Shown: positions 1-11,715 of the stretch, in pieces
Numbering within the stretch: the first letter of the stretch is position 1
Layout of the letters: every line of letters starts with the position of its first letter
Assembly: GCA_015680685.1 (NCBI GenBank)
Contig: MNCI01004926.1
Location: 16,352-80,351, forward strand
DNA length: 64,000 nucleotides
DNA from: Gnetum montanum
Lineage: Eukaryota; Streptophyta; Gnetopsida; Gnetales; Gnetaceae
Reading direction: 5' to 3'
Notes under the pieces: generated by a model
Told to the model about the DNA's origin: nothing
The model's input: the letters and a program-made list of their open reading frames with translations, nothing else
Database searches by the model: none
Translations under genes and position numbers: made by a program

Positions 1-86
1 TTGAGAGATGCCTGGCCTCTACCTCTCCTTGGTTGCTTGGATGCACCTTGAGAGGGTTCTCCTTGTTGTCCTCTTTTAGGGGCCAT
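1..86 (-). CDS. ORF2 N-terminus of element A' (partial, coiled-coil accessory protein)
   Basis: The ATG reads from 86 to 84 on the minus strand and the frame stays open to the window edge (28 codons). The N-terminus starts MAPKRGQQ and contains a basic RRGRG patch, which could bind nucleic acid or act as a nuclear signal; that is inference. The same N-terminus begins ORF2 of the plus-strand copy at 15956, where its fifth codon has become TGA, so this copy is better preserved at the start. Function unknown. Confidence 0.6.
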   Translation of the reverse strand, partial: MAPKRGQQGEPSQGASKQPRRGRGQASL

Positions 87-589
87 CTTCAATCACATGG
101 AACTGACTATTAGTAAGGTTATTTACAAGATTTGATTTATACCTTACTTCTTGCCTTTAATAAATTCATTTCTTGTTTAGTGTGATCCAAATTTAGAAAA
201 TATTACGAAAATGTCCCCTAAAAGTTTTGATGTTGACCTCAATTTGACTAGGTGGCTCCAAAAATTGATTTTCATGGTATGGGTGAAGAAATACAATTAA
301 TTTGGCAACTGTGTTTAATGTTTTTAAGGTCATTTACCTTTTATGATATCCTTCAGGCAATGATGAATTCCAAAAAAACTATGCGTAACTTGGAGTGTAC
401 CATTCCCCCACAACTAAGTTAAACACTCTAGGTTTAGACAGGTTCAATCAGAACGAGAATTGAAGCATTAATGAGCAAGATATGGGAGTTGGAATGATCA
501 GTGCTCAAAGTGTTAGAATTCATGGAAGAAAATTTCAACAACTCCTTTTACTTGAATATTGAGAATGAAGTTGACATATGCAGTGGGGT

Positions 590-700
590 CCCTATATATA
601 GTTTTGATAGATGCGATATTGCATACTCGGTAGCGTTAACCCAATATCGCGTCAGATCCAATATCGGGTACCTGATATTATGGCCCTTTTGAAATAGGGT
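590..700 (-). promoter_or_regulatory. Internal LTR-like promoter of element A'
   Basis: On the minus strand a cluster of GATATC/CAATATCG-type half-palindromes (about 684-612) is followed by TATATATA (600-593). This is the same order as in the LTRs of this family. It lies about 0.5 kb upstream of the ORF2 start at 86. The plus-strand copy has the same arrangement at 15351-15444. Promoter activity is inferred from layout only. Confidence 0.5.
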
Positions 701-2081
701 ATTTGGAAGAATTGATAAGTTTTTGAATTTCCAAGGCCAAAAATGAAGGATTTAAGTTTAAGTTGAAGGATCAAGGGTAACTTTAAAGAGACCTAAAGGC
801 ACCAAAAATGTAATGAAGTGGAATTGGACAATGATATTCATGAAGAGGATGAAGAAAAATGACATGTTATTGTGTATAGGGACATTGGATTTGAAGATGA
901 TGATAAAGGGAAAGATAGTTTTAACAATGCAATACTTGGAGGATGTAAAATGATGTGGTGATGTGCATAAAGTGCAAATTACAAAAGCTACGCAAGTGGG
1001 TCCTCCCCAAAGCAAGTCCCTACCTATCATGCCCTTATGTAACCACTCCTAAAAATGTCCATAGGTACTACAAGGGTTAAATGCAATCCACACTAGTTCC
1101 ACAAAACACACACATGTAGATAGCACCATGATGAGGTATGAATTCGATGCTACACAAGACACGAGTTAGAACTACATGAATAGTGAGATGAGATGAATTG
1201 TAGAAGGGATTGTAGAGAATGGGACATGAGGTAACTGACCTAGGGCATAATGAATCCTTAGTGTAGGATGTGATTAATGTGTCATTATCCCATTGCTCCA
1301 AAATTAAGACAAATTCCACTCCTCCGATTAGTGACATTGCATTGTTTCATCCAGTGATGGACAACCATAAGAGCACCATGACAGTAAGGTGTATGATCAT
1401 TTGGTGTTTTTTCCAAGGGAGGAGTGATTTGGAATTTCTCTATGATACACACATTGTTTTTCATTTTTTTCTTCTTCTTGATTATTTCTTTGTATTTTTT
1501 TCTTCTTTTCTTTTTCTACCCACTTTGGCACTTTGTTCTTCCCAACAACAAACCGGAGAAGTTGCCAGCCTTTAGGCATGGGTGCATGTCTTTCCATTGG
1601 GACCCCCAGAATAGCATTGAGGTTCTTTATTGAGTGCCTTTATTACTCTTACTCCCATTTTTCATTAGATCTACAAGGATTTAGTACAACCAAGTTGCAT
1701 GATAGTGTCTACAGATGTCACAAAAGAGAATCCATAAGTTCCCTTGATGTCACACCCTAGCCATTTCCATCTTAGTCCATCATTTCTTGCTCTAGGTATA
1801 ATGAGCACAAAATTACTTTAAGTTTTATTGATATCAAGAATATCATTGTACCCAGAGTAGAACCTCTTATTAATAGAATGGGTGGGTGGATGTTGTGGTC
1901 TCACTTGTTCAAATAATTAATTACTCGAGACTTAATAGCATAGAAAAACACCTCAACTGGCAAGGCACATGAGTATTTTATTCACTAGTAAGATTACTCT
2001 TAAAAGGATAAAACAATAGATTGAAAATGAAAAACTGGAAAACAAAAAATTGTAAAATCAAAGAAATGGTTAAAACATTCA
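701..2081 (-). other. Non-coding 3' block of element A' between gag and internal promoter
   Basis: No coding frame is supported here; the short open frames are T-rich or A-rich stretches. On the minus strand it contains a short block CTTTGGGGAGGACCCACT (1012-995) that recurs at 15040-15057 and 44210-44227, and a stretch near 1745 matching 'GTGACATCAAGGG', which recurs near 14306 and 43476. In the full-length relative B, the matching block lies between pol and the 3' LTR. Confidence 0.6.
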
Positions 2082-4142
2082 CTAATTCTACTTGTTAGAA
2101 TGGAGGATATCCCCCATGACTAAGCCTTTAAGCATGGCTATAATTAATAAGTGGAAAATTTGAATCCAAGAATTTTGAGAACATTCAAGTCTGGTCATAT
2201 CCAAACCATTGGGTGTCCTTTGATGTGGTGGTTGGAATATACCCAAATTCGGGTTCACACACTTGATTAAGGTAAGCATAGTGGGGCAAATTATAAGATG
2301 TAGTTATGTGATAAGGAGTTGACCCACTACAGCACCCATGACCATAAGATGGTATGTGAGGATTGATATGTCTCCCTACATGATTATATTCATTGGGCCA
2401 CATGGTTGTTGGAGTGTTGATCGATGGCCCTGCTATAGTAATAGAAGGTGTTGAGTTCAATGAGGTAGATGCATCAAAGTTTTGGATTTGTGTTGAGTTG
2501 GTGGATGTAGTAGTTTCAGAACCATGTTGTTTCTTCCTATGGTCATGCCTAAAGAAAGGATGCTTTTAACACTATGGAGGGCTTCCACTGTTGTTGATAG
2601 TAGCAACACAAGTAACATTCATGGGTTAGTGCTATGGTGCAAAACCTTTTGGCACAATTGATGGTGATGTAGAAAGAGGTGAATGATGAGAGTATTGAGG
2701 GCGAGGAGAAGTGTAAGGAACAAAAGGTGGTGATCTTGTTAGAGAGCACATGGGCTGATAATACTCAGGAGAATGATAATGATGTGGTGAACTAGAAGAT
2801 GTTGACCCAGTCAGGGAAATAGGATGTTGGACATGATAGGTGCTTCGGTTCAGATGGCATGAAGGGTGTGATCAATTTGACTGTGGCCTCCCCCATGACT
2901 AGGGTTTTGCCATAGTGGTTGAATACGATATTTCTGTACAAAGTCTAAATATAACATTCCTCCCCAATGCTCATGTAAATGTGACAAGACTAGGCATTGG
3001 CCTTTGGGGTGATCATACAGGCAAACATTACATTGATACGTATGACTGGCATTTGAGCTCCTATTTGTATTTTCTTCAACCCTTCATTCTAGTTCTTGCA
3101 TGGTGTCTTGTCCTATTTCTTGATTTGGCATAGTTCCACCTTGAATAATGTTGGTATATTCTCTACATTTTTCATGTACCCATTATATCATGTTATTGAT
3201 TTTTGCCTCAATTTCATCTAGTGATTGTAGTATTGGCAAAGATAGAAATGGTTTCACCTCCTCAAGGTGACTTGATTTATCCTCTTTATGATCATGGACC
3301 TTCGTTATTTTAAGATTTTGGTCCTATTGAAATATTTCAACACTCTTCCATTTAGCTATTTCTCCTTCTTATTTTGCTATTCGTATAATAAGATTTTGAA
3401 ATTGGTGGGTTCGTAGCTCATATAGTTGACCTAGGGCATACATCCCTAAGGTCTCCCTTGTTTCGTTACAGAGCCCATCCCTGATGTGATACATTAGCCT
3501 TTCCTCAGAGAACCCATGGCCTGGGAAACTATTTAAAAATGAATAGTATCTTTCTAAGGCCATGTCCAATGGTTCATGTTGCCCTTGTTTCCACTCTTGG
3601 ATTTGTCTCCTAAAGGCTAACACTCTTGCATAAGTTTGATACCTTTCAGTAAAGAGTTCGACCATTGTCGACCAATGTTGAATTGATTTTGGTTTTAAGG
3701 ACCTCTACCATATGTTTTCTTGGCTGATGAGTGTCATAGGAAAGAGCTTAAGTTTTTTCCACCCATTATCAATATTTTTCCATACACATGCATCATGGAA
3801 GGCTTCTAAATGATGTTGCAAATCTAACTCGTAGCCTCCTAAAAACTTGGTAAAGTTTTTTAAATCAAGCTTGGGTAGATAGCTCTCCTTATAATGCCTA
3901 TGGAATATTTAAATAGCCTCTTATATATGCGTTAGGCTCATGATGGCCAGCAAGGATTCATCATCACTAGGTAGGTTATGGATTTGTAAGTTGGAACGAT
4001 GTTGTCTTCATTTATGTACATAGGAGATCCCTGCATCAGATTGAGTACTCCCAACTTCATTTTCATCATCATATAATTTTTTGCTTCTCCAATGAATTTT
4101 CTCACTAGTTATTGCGTCTTCATAGTATTTTGAGAGAGACAT
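2082..4142 (-). pseudogene. gag of element A' (Ty3-type, retrotrans_gag family), degenerate
   Basis: The product would be the capsid/nucleocapsid polyprotein that packages element RNA. The start is the ATG at 4142-4140 and the end TAG is at 2084-2082. The best preserved part is the retrotrans_gag core at 3665-3369, with motifs like PLDMALERYYSFL, RLMYHIRDGL and ETRETLGMYALGQLYELRTH. The C-terminal third (2460-2185) is rich in Pro, Tyr, His and Thr and carries MWPNEYNHVGRHI and TTSKDTQWFGY, matching the plus-strand copy. Stops and frameshifts break it. No CCHC knuckle is seen. Family known: Ty3 gag; function in this copy lost. Confidence 0.8.
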
Positions 4143-4255
4143 TACTGTGAATTTATGTGTGACTTATTTGTAATTAGTTTCTTTCTAAAGATGTATCGTG
4201 AATGCTTCTTTACAATGATCTTGAATGATATAATGAATCTAGATAACTAGCACTA

Positions 4256-4273
4256 TCCCTGGCAACAACACCA
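4256..4273 (-). other. Primer binding site of element A' (tRNA-Asp type, mutated)
   Basis: On the minus strand, TGGTGTTGTTGCCAGGGA follows the LTR end TCATCA after one T. The reference form TGGCGCCGTTGCCGGGGA is complementary to the 3' end of plant tRNA-Asp and is typical of Athila-branch elements. Confidence 0.7.
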
Positions 4274-4274
4274 A

Positions 4275-5138
4275 TGATGAGCGGCTAGGTATCCCTACAC
4301 TCAAACATATGAATATGAGCATGTATGCATAATCTGGTCAAACTCTGCAGATGGACTAGTTGTGGTATCTAGATAGTTACATGTTGATCATAGTTCGTTG
4401 TCTTCCCACCTGGACTAGTATTTACTTTGTCGCATATGGTTTATTCTAGAGTGAGGTGTATGATATGATTCTAGGCTAAGATACTCCTAGAGACAATGGA
4501 AAATAATTTTAATTAAACTAACAAGAAATAGGAAATGAAGTCTAAGCTAGCATAAGTGCAATGTGCATCTATCCTTAATCATCCATACACATCTTGGACC
4601 TCATTACTACTTATGGGATTACCAAGGGCACATTACTTGAGCACTCCTAAATACACTACTAGTTTACCAAGTAGTTACACTTAAATGTTCATGATTAAGT
4701 CGTACTCATTCCGCATTTAAAAATAGGAATCGTAAATGATGGTAAACAAATATTAATTAAGGAAACAATAAACAACAATAACAATAAAAATTAAACAATT
4801 AAAACTAAGTGAATGCTAAATGATGAAGTAATCTTGATCTTTATTGTCGATCATGTGTGTGTCCAAGTACGTCGCACTTGAATAAAGGTTCCATACAATT
4901 ATAATCATCACACTGTGGGCATGCACTAGGGAAAGAATTGAATTTAACTACAAACTGACAAAAAAGACTCTATTCCTACACTTACTAACTCTTTTTTCTC
5001 TGTGTACCCAAATGTGTATTTATAGGCTTACACAGGAATCACGATACTGTGTATCCAATATCATTCTCTAGGCCATGATATCACATACTTGATATTGAGG
5101 GTCCGATATTGGGGCTTGGCAAAACATGATTTGTTAAC
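4275..5138 (-). repeat. 5' LTR of element A'
   Basis: The LTR ends in TCATCA at 4275. It aligns over its length with the 868-bp LTR at 18932-19799. Its U3 carries CCAATATCGG/GATATC-type palindromes (about 5113-5040) and a TATA box (5024-5017, TATAAATA on the minus strand). The outer boundary is uncertain by a few bases because the first bases differ from the TGATGA start of the sister LTR. Confidence 0.8.
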
Positions 5139-5139
5139 T

Positions 5140-5800
5140 TGGTTTATAGGAAATCGAATAAGCCTAAAGTGCATCTTGTAATTTTTTAGACCAATCCTTT
5201 CCTTTAGTACATATAATTTTTATTAATATATTCAAGATATTTCTATTAGCATTCTCTACTTGGCCATTTGTTTTAGGATGATAGGTAGTAGGTATTTTAT
5301 GCTAGATATGACAAGAATTAAGAAATTTTTTCATGATTTTATTGACAAAATGGTTTCCTTGATCACTAATGATCACCTTTGGAGTTTCAAAACATGTTAA
5401 AATATTTTCTCTAAGGAATGTTACAACAAACTTGACATCATTTGTTGGGGTGGCTTTTGCTTCTACCCATTTGGTGACATAGTCAATACAAACAAAAATG
5501 TATTGACATCCATTAGATGGTGGAAATGTTCCTAAAATGTGTATACCTCACACATCAAATGGTTCTATTATTAAAATTGTTTTAAAGGGTATTTCATGTC
5601 TTTTTGTTATGGCTCCCATTTCTTGACATTTATCACATTCTTGCACATACTTATGTGAATCTTTAAAAATTGAGAGCTAATAAAATCGACTTCGAAATAT
5701 TTTGATAATGGTACATTTTCTATCAAAGTGGCCACCCCCTAAATCATCATAGCAAATTTGTAGAATTTCTTCTTGTTCATTCTCAGCCATACATTTCCTT
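5140..5800 (-). pseudogene. Integrase fragment of element D
   Basis: Read on the minus strand with stops bridged, the sequence shows the HHCC zinc-binding region (GHFDRK, then ECDKCQ), the core (EPFDV, VTKWVEA), a second catalytic Asp in IISDQGNHF and the catalytic Glu in NGQVENANR. The first catalytic Asp, expected in GID, reads His in GIHIL, so the triad is broken. The frame ends at the 'KDWSKKLQDAL' stretch, cut by the LTR of A'. Integrase inserts element cDNA into the host chromosome; this copy cannot. Confidence 0.8.
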
Positions 5801-5820
5801 GCTATGTTATCTTTATAGAT

Positions 5821-7130
5821 TCAATAGAGATATGAACTACTCCAAATGTGCCTAGATATGGTGCATAAGAAAGATTTATTTTCTTCCTTAGTCCAATTGG
5901 TAGGGGTTTTCATAGTGTCTAGATAGTTGGCTATATTAGCAAACCAAGGATCATTTCTTGTAGAAAAAAGTTCATCAGGAAATTCATCATGAAAGACTCG
6001 TGTTTGATTCTTATTAGTAGTTTCTAGCCTTAAAATATTATTTGCTACTACATATTCCCTTCCTCTTTTTTCTAAAATATCTAGATCAAATTCTTGAAGT
6101 AATAAGCACCATATCATTATTCTTGCATTTTCTATTTTTTTTGGTAGCTAAGAATTTAATGGTTGAATGGTCAGTATATACTATAGCTTTATATCCTATT
6201 AAATAATTTCTAAATTTATCTAGAGCATATACAATATCTAATAATTTATTTTTTGTAGTTGTATAGTTTACTTGGGCTTGGTCTAAACTTTTGGACACAT
6301 AATAAATCACTCATGGTTTATGATCAATGTATTGTCCTAAAATTGCCTCTACTATTATGTCACTAGCATCACACATTAGATCAAATGGACAATCCCAATT
6401 ATGTGAATTTAATATAGGAGTTGTGGTTACTCATTTTTTCAATTCCAAGAATGCTTCTTGACAATCATTAGTCTAAACAAATGAAACATTTTTTTCTAAG
6501 GGCATGGATAATGGTTTTGCAATTTTTAAAAAGTCTTTAATAAACCTTCTATAATACCTAGCATGTCCTAGAAAAGATCAAAGAGTCTTTAAATTAGTTG
6601 GAGTTGGAAGTGTAGATATGACTCTTATTTTCTCATCATCCATCCTTTTCCCATCTTTAGAAATAACATGTCCTAACACTATGCCACTCATAACCATCAA
6701 GTGATTCTTTTTCTAACTTAATTTTAAATTTTTATCACTACATCTATCTAAGACATGTTTGAGATATTCTAAAGTTTCTTCATACGTACTCCCATAGATT
6801 TAAAAATCATCCATAAAAAATTTCAACATAATCTTCTACATATCAGAAAATATTGAGATCATGGCTCTTTGGAAAGTAGCTAGTGCATTACAAAGGCCAA
6901 AAGGCATACATTTATAAGCAAACATTTCATAAGAACATGTAAAGTTTGTTTCATGTTGATATTCAGGGGCAATGGCTACTTGATTGTAACTACTAAATCC
7001 ATTTAAAAAGCAATAATATTCATGTCCTTCTAATTTTTCTAGAATTTGATCTATGTATTGTAATGGAAAATGGTCTTTCTTTGTATTTTGGTTTAGCCTT
7101 CTATAATTATTCAACACTAAGGTTTGCCTA
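5821..7130 (-). pseudogene. Reverse transcriptase-RNase H of element D
   Basis: The RT part (7117-6500) includes KDHFPLQYIDQILEKL, an FSSYNQ motif, MPFGLCNA and the FMDD catalytic box at about 6819-6808, followed by IYGS. RNase H (about 6370-6086) retains YTDHST. A tether region after RNase H (6117-5821) contains LLQEFDLDI, FPDE and DPWFANIANYL, a phrase typical of Athila elements. In-frame stops are frequent and fit G-to-A and C-to-T decay. These domains copy element RNA to DNA and degrade the RNA strand; this copy is dead. Confidence 0.85.
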
Positions 7131-7199
7131 TCTTATGTCATTGTTGAAGTGGATAAAGTGTAGAGGATTCTTACTACCTTCAAGTCTACATTTAAATGA

Positions 7200-7640
7200 T
7201 CTTATTTTACCTTATCATATATATTTAGTATAAAAGTAAGATTGGCAAAGGAAAGTTGAAGTTGTCCAAATCTACAATTAATTACCACATCATTTGTTGC
7301 TAGCCAAGGTCTACCTAATATAATAGGAAAATAGTCAAGATCTTTTACTTCCAAAATAACAAAGTCAATTGGGTATTTTCCTTTTTCTACCTCAATTATC
7401 AAGTCCTCTACTATTACTATGGTTGTACATTTGAACCATCAGCCAATGATGTTGTCATGTTTACCCCTTTGATATCTTGTATATCAAGTGACGTAGCCAT
7501 TTCAAGAGGCATGATATTAATGTTGGCTCCTAAATCCAATAGGGTGTTTATAATTACTTGGCCATTTATTTTGATTGGGATGGTAGGAACTCTAGGATCT
7601 TGGTGCTTTGGAATCTCATGATTTTGTATAAGTTGACAAA
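7200..7640 (-). pseudogene. Retropepsin-like protease region of element D
   Basis: On the minus strand the segment 7402-7202 reads EVEKGKYPIDFVILEV, then PIILGRPWLATN, a signature of plant Ty3 retropepsins. Upstream (7560-7500) a stretch reads LDLGANINIMPLE, where the catalytic D-[ST]-G has become DLG. It would cleave the Gag-Pol polyprotein. Stops separate it from gag and RT. Confidence 0.75.
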
Positions 7641-7699
7641 GATTTTCAAAAAAATAAACCTATTTCTAAATTTTTCCTTTCTTCTCCTAGTGCATAATT

Positions 7700-9010
7700 C
7701 ACTAAACATTTTTTCAAGATAGGCTTTAGTTGTAAAATCCTCTTGTAATCATTTAAGGAAAGGAGGTAAAACTAGTTGCCTAGAGAGTAATGATTGTTCT
7801 TTTTCCCTACTTGGCTAATCTTTCTCATTTACTATTTGTGGCTAAATTTCTTCTTGTGTTCATACCTCCTAAAATCTCACAATCTTTTGGGGTTTATGTT
7901 TAATTATTTTTCCACTCCTTGTAGTGATTGAATGTAATTGCTCTTTACCCTTTCTTTGAGATGTAGGATTTGGTTTAGGTTGGGATGGTAATTCATTTTT
8001 CATTAAGTCCTAAAATCTCCTTCTAGTGTCATTCATGATTTATCTACTTTCTTCTATGAAGGAAGTAAGGCTTTGGGTGAGTTTATCCAAGTGTTCGTTA
8101 GTTGGATTCTTAAATGGCCTAAAGTTATTTTGAGGATATTGTGTTGGTAAAATGGCTGTTGAGGAAAGTTCATTGTTGGTTGGCTCTAAATTGTGGAAAA
8201 TCCTTTACTAACTCTTGCATTTTCTCTTCACAATAAAACAAGGCTGGGCAAGTTCTTTGGTCATGTTGGGGACTATCACAAATGTTATACATTTCTCCTT
8301 AAATTCCATGGGCTTGTTTTTTAATTAATCATGTCAACTCATCCAATTTTTTATTTAACTATTTTGTTTGTTGGGTCAGGCCTTGAATAATATTTGGTTT
8401 TGGCCAATGTTTAGTTTAATCTAATAATGAATTTATGATTCTCTAACCATCTTCTAGGGTCACATTTAAAATATTTCCTCTACATGCAAAGTCAACATTT
8501 TGCCTACAATAAGGTAATAAGCCTTCTACAAAGATTTGAATTAATTGATGGCCTAGGAATCCATGGTTTTCATTTTTTAAGCATAATCTTTTAAATATAT
8601 TAAATGTTGTCTCATAGTCTTCATCCTCATGTTGCATAAAACTCATTAATTACTTCATTAATGAATACAACCTATCATTAGAAAGAAAAATTTGTAGAAA
8701 AGCATTCTTAAATTCATCCCATGAACTAATTTTTGTTTTAAGGGTTTGTAGCCAAAAATTGGCTTTTTCCTTTAAGGTTGATTTAAAGGTAATCACCTTA
8801 GTTCTATTCCCACTCTGAGGTGCTAACATGGCTAATGTTGTTTCAAATTCTCTTATGTGGGTAATTGAATCCTCATCATTTGTTTCTTTAAAGATAGGTA
8901 ATAAATGAATATGTTTAATCTCTACATCTATTCCTTGTGGAAAACCTAATGGTCCCTGAGGTTTAATGGATATTCTTTGATTGAATAACTCCCCAAGAGT
9001 TTGTCCTAGG
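7700..9010 (-). pseudogene. gag of element D (Athila type), degenerate
   Basis: The clearest part is 8800-8443 on the minus strand: KANFWLQTLKTKISSWDEF, SFMQHEDEDYETTFNIFKRL and VEGLLPYCRQNVDFACRG. The last phrase matches the conserved 'GL...R..VDAA.GG' region of Athila gag. Limits are approximate because both ends are eroded. Upstream 9060-9843 is leader with no recognisable protein. Confidence 0.75.
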
Positions 9011-9843
9011 TAGGGCTAACCAATTGAAACATTGAAACTAAACTACCAAACAAGAGAGGAATTGAACATAAGAACATGTATGATGTGATGATGATCTTGT
9101 CATGTAAGTAGAGGTTACTATTGGGGTTACTATAGAATTTGATATAGAAATAGAGTCTGGTGGTGGATTTTATAAATTCAACGTACTCACAGGTTGGGTA
9201 ATACCTCCAATTGTGGTCACATAAGTTGATATTGGGATAGTACTTAGATTTTGAGACCCTAACCCCATAGTTAATCTCATGGTTGTAGTTGAAATATCAA
9301 ATAGAGGATTAACAGATATGGAAAAATTATGTTATGGTTTTTCTTTGGGATTTTGTGTTGTCAAAGGGAAAGAAAAATCAAATATTGATTGTATTGATTC
9401 CTCTTGATCTTATTTTTGAGTGACTTTTGTATGTTTATAAAGGCTAAGAATACTCCTAGAAGGTTGAATTCGTGTTGGTTTCTTTAGTTTATTTGTTGGT
9501 TTCATTTAACAAGAACATTCATCATTGGCACATTCATGGGCTACCATTCCTAAGAATTTATAAACTAATTTAATAACTTCTACCATCATGGCTTTAATTG
9601 CAACCTTTTTAGTAGTGTCATCTTGTTGTACAATGAGAGGAGATGATTCTTGGGATTTTTCCTTATTTTTGGATTTTTTTAATTCAAGAAAAATAAGTGA
9701 AAAAAACCATTTATCAAATTACTTAAATAGAAAAACATAAAATAAAATAAAATAAACAAAATAAAGTAAAATGTACCTAGAATATGAAATTACAAAATGA
9801 AATTAAAACATATAGAACTCTTGATGATGATTAACTCTGCTAG

Positions 9844-9863
9844 CCTCCTCGACAATGGTGCCA
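9844..9863 (-). other. Primer binding site of element D (tRNA-Asp type)
   Basis: Minus strand TGGCACCATTGTCGAGGA differs at only a few bases from the tRNA-Asp complement TGGCGCCGTTGCCGGGGA; most differences are C-to-T or G-to-A. It fixes the orientation of the element and the inner LTR edge near 9866. Confidence 0.7.
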
Positions 9864-9865
9864 AA

Positions 9866-11086
9866 TTAATGAGCCAAGAAACATTTGGTGTTGGATACCT
9901 TTAATCGTTATCTTTGCTTCTTTTGTTGTAGAAATTTTTTGACCCACAAGTGGCATCCCATAGAGAAATGGTTTAAAGTCAAAAGATCATCAAGACATAA
10001 AACCAACGATTAGAAATAGATTTAATTGAGAACACCACACTTACAACTATTATCCATAAGTAAAATCAACAATATTCACCTTAACTTCTAGTATTAAGTT
10101 CAAAGATGAATATAATCAACTTAAAAAATTGAATTTAAATTAATTTATGAGAAATAAGGAAGATTACAAAGAAGATGTCATCTAATTTGTGACCTTGCTT
10201 TGTTGTCTCCGTAGTGGCTATTAATTGCCATAAAGCATGAACACTCTTCCTTCATAATTTTGTGCATAAAAAAATTCCAATCTAGTGTGGTTCTCTCAAT
10301 AGTATCCTCTCTCTATTTCTTCAATTCTTTTTTCTATTCTCCATCCCCTCTGTTGCATCTAGCCAGAGAATTTATAAGGATCGGTCTAGCACATGAGAAG
10401 TCACCACCCATGCGTAATGGCCATGGCAATAATGTTTACTATAAAATCCACTATCACTACCCATGTAGATAACATTCACTAGAACATCCATCGATCATGT
10501 GACAAAGAAAGGTGTAGCTCCCACCACCCATGTGCAAGTAATGGCTGCAGGAACCTCATTATCCACATAATTTCCATGGAAAAAAATAGCAATCTCCATC
10601 AACGTAATGTGTAGGAAATAACTATAATTTCATAGTGAAAGAATGTGGTTAATGGAGTGGCACACCCACATTGCAGTACCAACATCCAAGTTGTAGCTCC
10701 ATTATCATCATAAATCCTCAATGTGCATTCCTATTACTCTTGCAAAAACAAAATCAAAAACCAAAAAACATAACACTGGTATAGGTCAAGGAATTAGATT
10801 TTTCAATTGCCATGACATGGCTACCCAGTAACAAAAGCTATGCCTCTGGTTCAAGCCTTTGGTACATAAAAACTAATAAACTAATAACAATCTAATAATA
10901 ATAAACTAATACTCATCATTATAATAAACTAGAATGCAATAAAATAAAATAACTTAAAATAACTAAAATAAACATAACTTAAACACTAATGAAATAATTA
11001 AAAATATGTAATTAAGATTTAAAAACTACCAATTTTGGGGTTTAACATTAATCCTTAGCATTTTTACAAATTATTGATCACAAACA
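9866..11086 (-). repeat. 5' LTR of element D
   Basis: This stretch lies upstream of the primer site and ends where the neighbouring LTR of element A resumes (11087). On the minus strand the outer end reads TGTTTGTGATC. A TATAAAT lies at 10376-10370. The second LTR is outside the window, so limits are inferred from the junctions. The open frame at 10260-10472 is not a gene. Confidence 0.6.
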
Positions 11087-11575
11087 TTTAATAAAAGCCC
11101 TAGTTATTGTTTTCTTAGTTAATATTTCAAATTCATAAAAAATACTTAGTTAATATTTCTACTGGATTATGTGAAATGAGTACATCTTAATCACAAAAAT
11201 TGAAGTGTCACTATGTGGTAACCCAGTAGTGTATTAAGTAGTGTTTCGAGTGATGTGTGCTTGGTAATCCCATATGTAGTACACGAAGTCCAAGATGCAT
11301 ATAGACATTAAAGAAGGATGTTCATCACACTTAGGCTAGCTTAGATTTTATTTTCCATTGTCTATTAGTTTACTCAAGTTATTTCTCACTACCTTTTGAG
11401 GTAAGCATAATATTAGAAATCACATCATACACCTCATGCTGGACTAAACCATACATGACAAAGCAAATACTTGTCCAGGTGGGATGATAGTAAACTACAA
11501 TCAACGAACTATCTAGGTGCTACAACTACGCTCATATTCATATGATTGAGCATAGGGGTACCTCACTACTCATCA
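11087..11575 (+). repeat. 5' LTR of element A, truncated by element D
   Basis: It aligns with the last ~490 bases of the 3' LTR (to 19799): shared phrases include GTGATGTGTGCTTGGTAATC and CACTTAGGCTAGCTTAGATT. It ends CTCATCA just before the primer site. The U3 and TATA part is missing because element D inserted here. Confidence 0.85.
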
Positions 11576-11576
11576 T

Positions 11577-11594
11577 TGGTGTCATTGCCAAGGA
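11577..11594 (+). other. Primer binding site of element A (tRNA-Asp type)
   Basis: TGGTGTCATTGCCAAGGA follows the LTR end after one T; it matches the tRNA-Asp complement with transition differences. Confidence 0.7.
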
Positions 11595-11715
11595 CGATGC
11601 TAGTTATCTAGATTAGTTATATCATATACGATCACTATAACAAGGTATTAACGATATATCTTTTAGATAAATGAAATGAAAGCTAATTCAATTAGGTCAC
11701 ACACGATTCATGACA

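Larger units (their letters stand above)
1..5138 (-). mobile_element. Element A': Ty3-type LTR element without pol, 3' part outside window
   Basis: Reading from right to left on the minus strand, this is a 5' LTR (5138-4275), a primer site, a gag frame, a long non-coding block, an internal promoter-like stretch and the start of a second ORF, cut by the window edge. The whole stretch is the reverse complement, with divergence, of the plus-strand element at 11087-16060. No protease, reverse transcriptase, RNase H or integrase lies between gag and the second ORF, exactly as in that other copy, so lack of pol is a family trait. Its LTR abuts a truncated integrase of the Athila-like element to the right, so it probably inserted into that element. 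Confidence 0.8.
5139..11086 (-). mobile_element. Element D: Athila-like Ty3 retrotransposon, 3' end missing
   Basis: On the minus strand the order is LTR (11086-9866), tRNA-Asp-type primer site, gag, protease, RT, RNase H, integrase. The order PR-RT-RH-INT marks Ty3/gypsy; phrases in gag, RT and after RNase H match the Athila lineage. It stops within integrase at about 5140, where the LTR of A' begins. Its 5' LTR sits inside the 5' LTR of the plus-strand element A, whose upstream part is therefore missing here. All frames are broken. Confidence 0.8.

Noticed and set aside
1270-1760. Overlapping open frames with Phe/Leu-rich products, resembling signal peptides or membrane segments
   Set aside because: They arise from a T-rich tract in the non-coding 3' block of A'; the related block in A has a purine/pyrimidine-rich tract without the same protein.
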